From Maribacter cobaltidurans (GTDB lineage Bacteria; Bacteroidota; Bacteroidia; Flavobacteriales; Flavobacteriaceae): a DNA stretch of 64,000 nt. Shown here one piece after another: positions 62,962 through 64,000 of the stretch. The position numbers were made by a program, and so were the translations under genes. The notes beneath the pieces are model-generated. The model searched no databases and was not told where the DNA came from. It saw nothing but the letters and a program-made list of their open reading frames with translations. Within the stretch, counting starts at the first letter, position 1. Every line of letters begins with the position of its first letter. The stretch lies in NCBI RefSeq assembly GCF_002269385.1, contig NZ_CP022957.1, positions 3,959,001 to 4,023,000 on the forward strand. The letters run 5' to 3'.

Positions 62962-63582
62962 TTAAGAAAGGACTTTTATTTCTAATTTGTGATGTGCTTT
63001 CAACTTGGACAATATATCTCTAAAATGATTTTTTGGCACCGAAATAATGATTTTACAATTGAGATGTAACTCCTGTGAATCAATTTCCAATTGATGCTTT
63101 TTTATAAATCGCATCACCGTATCCATTTCTTCATAATCAAATGTTATTTGAAGTTGTCCCTTTAATACCCTTTCTTCAATTCTCGAATTTTCCAAAGCTA
63201 TTTTGGCTGCTTCCCTGTAGGCAGAAATCAACCCGCCGACGCCTAGTTTTGTGCCACCAAATATCCTGGCTACGGCTATCAGTATGTTAGTTACCTCAAA
63301 AGATTGAATTTGACCATATATGGGCATTCCTGCAGAGTTGTTAGGTTCCCCATCGTCATTTGCTCTATAGGAGATATCCGTTACGCCCAATTGCCAAGCA
63401 TAGCAAACATGGTTTGCGGTAGGATGCTTTTTTTTAAGTTCTTCAATGATGGATTTTACTTCTTCCTCACTTTGTACTGGAAAGGCATATCCATAAAACT
63501 TGCTTTTCCGCTCCTTATAAAGTATTTCCTCGGAGGGTTGTGTAATGGTTCTATATGTAGCGCTTTCCTTTTCCATTGCCAA
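62962..63582 (-). CDS. YigZ/IMPACT family protein
   Basis: A 206-residue protein with the IMPACT N-terminal domain (about residues 20-130): GYAFPVQSEEEVKSIIEEL, HVCYAWQLG and DDGEPNNSAGMPIYGQI, plus GGTKLGVGGLISAYREAA near 110. The C-terminal part is the DUF1949-like EF-G fold. The family is linked to translation control in eukaryotes (GCN2 inhibition), but the bacterial role is unknown. Converges with the thioesterase gene, 11 bases apart. Confidence 0.9.
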   Translation of the reverse strand: MAMEKESATYRTITQPSEEILYKERKSKFYGYAFPVQSEEEVKSIIEELKKKHPTANHVCYAWQLGVTDISYRANDDGEPNNSAGMPIYGQIQSFEVTNILIAVARIFGGTKLGVGGLISAYREAAKIALENSRIEERVLKGQLQITFDYEEMDTVMRFIKKHQLEIDSQELHLNCKIIISVPKNHFRDILSKLKAHHKLEIKVLS

Positions 63583-63583
63583 T

Positions 63584-64000
63584 TTAGTTGATCAATGTGT
63601 TTAGGTTATAGCCCCCAAGAGCGACCAAAACAATACTTAGTACGGCCAGCCCTATCCCGATCCAATTTTTGGCACTTATGCGTTCTTTGAACAAAACGAT
63701 ACCTACTAACGTAGAAAGCATAACGATGGCAACATTGTTAATTGTAAATATTGAAGCACTATTTAAAATAGAGTTGTCTAAAGACTTCATTAAAAAGTAT
63801 ATAGAAAAATAATTTGGAACTCCTAAACAGCATCCTCCAATGATGTCCCTTAGGCTGATTCGCAAAGGTTTTTTAATCGATTTGACGGTAAGGAAAAGAA
63901 TACCAACGCTGGCAGCTGAACCAAAAACCAAGGCGGAGAATAAGGAAAATTCTTGCTCCGGCACATAAAATGCCTGTGCATATTTAATGCATGTATCTAT
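63584..64000 (-). CDS. EamA/DMT family transporter, C-terminal part (cut by window edge)
   Basis: The C-terminal 139 residues of a drug/metabolite transporter. The frame stays open to base 64000, so the GTG at 63964 is not the start and the gene continues beyond the window. Five membrane segments are visible (about 20 residues each), with the second EamA repeat pattern: SLFSALVFGSAASVGILFL, then IIGGCCLGVPNYFSIYFL and NWIGIGLAVLSIVLVALGG. A full protein would be near 290-300 residues with ten segments. Substrate unknown. One base separates its stop from the YigZ start. Confidence 0.85.
   Translation of the reverse strand: MDTCIKYAQAFYVPEQEFSLFSALVFGSAASVGILFLTVKSIKKPLRISLRDIIGGCCLGVPNYFSIYFLMKSLDNSILNSASIFTINNVAIVMLSTLVGIVLFKERISAKNWIGIGLAVLSIVLVALGGYNLNTLIN

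Overview
The window reads as chromosomal core DNA of a Flavobacteriaceae bacterium (Bacteroidota), probably a marine genus of the Maribacter/Zobellia/Arenibacter kind. The genus is an inference from protein resemblance only. Supporting signs are the TANNTTTG-type -7 promoter boxes, the monomeric NADP isocitrate dehydrogenase, the DUF4249/TonB-receptor pair, the SerB-SerA fusion, the long-type GAPDH and the many flavobacterial DUF families. I see no prophage, insertion sequence, CRISPR array, rRNA or tRNA.

Layout. 0-4 kb: end of zwf, pgl, a hotdog thioesterase, a small membrane protein, rmuC. 4-9.4 kb: a cobalamin uptake locus, with btuF-btuC-btuD leftward, and a cobalamin riboswitch plus btuB-like receptor rightward; a 40-residue membrane protein absent from routine ORF calls sits between them. 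9.4-15.5 kb: two tandem S41 lipoprotein peptidases, then an ECF sigma factor, a membrane-anchored partner and three DUF4252 proteins. 15.5-30 kb: mscS, purB, haem-binding protein, a zinc-less sirtuin, a tRNA/rRNA methyltransferase, metallophosphoesterase, alpha-amylase, DEAD-box helicase, rdgB, SatD/DUF3307/hydrolase. 30-42 kb: SerB-SerA fusion, rlmH, nadC, yihY, priA, a LytTR regulator, rpsF-rpsR-rplI and hisS. 42-51 kb: NUDIX, M42 peptidase, DUF4294, the DUF4249/TonB pair, icd. 51-64 kb: rplS, trmD, frameshifted GAPDH, htrA, dapF, mltG, rsmI-like gene, LMW phosphatase, dnaA, thioesterase, YigZ and a truncated EamA transporter.

The most unusual items are: (1) hisS carries an in-frame, very AT-rich insertion of roughly 115-120 extra codons inside the catalytic domain; (2) its promoter seems to borrow the -33 element from an imperfect palindromic intergenic repeat; (3) the long-type GAPDH gene is broken after about nine codons by a one-base loss in an A7 run, with a stop codon immediately after; (4) a 460-base gene-free stretch between icd and rplS is bounded by two strong hairpin terminators, which suggests an unannotated RNA. 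All calls come from reading the sequence and from family knowledge; no database search was run.
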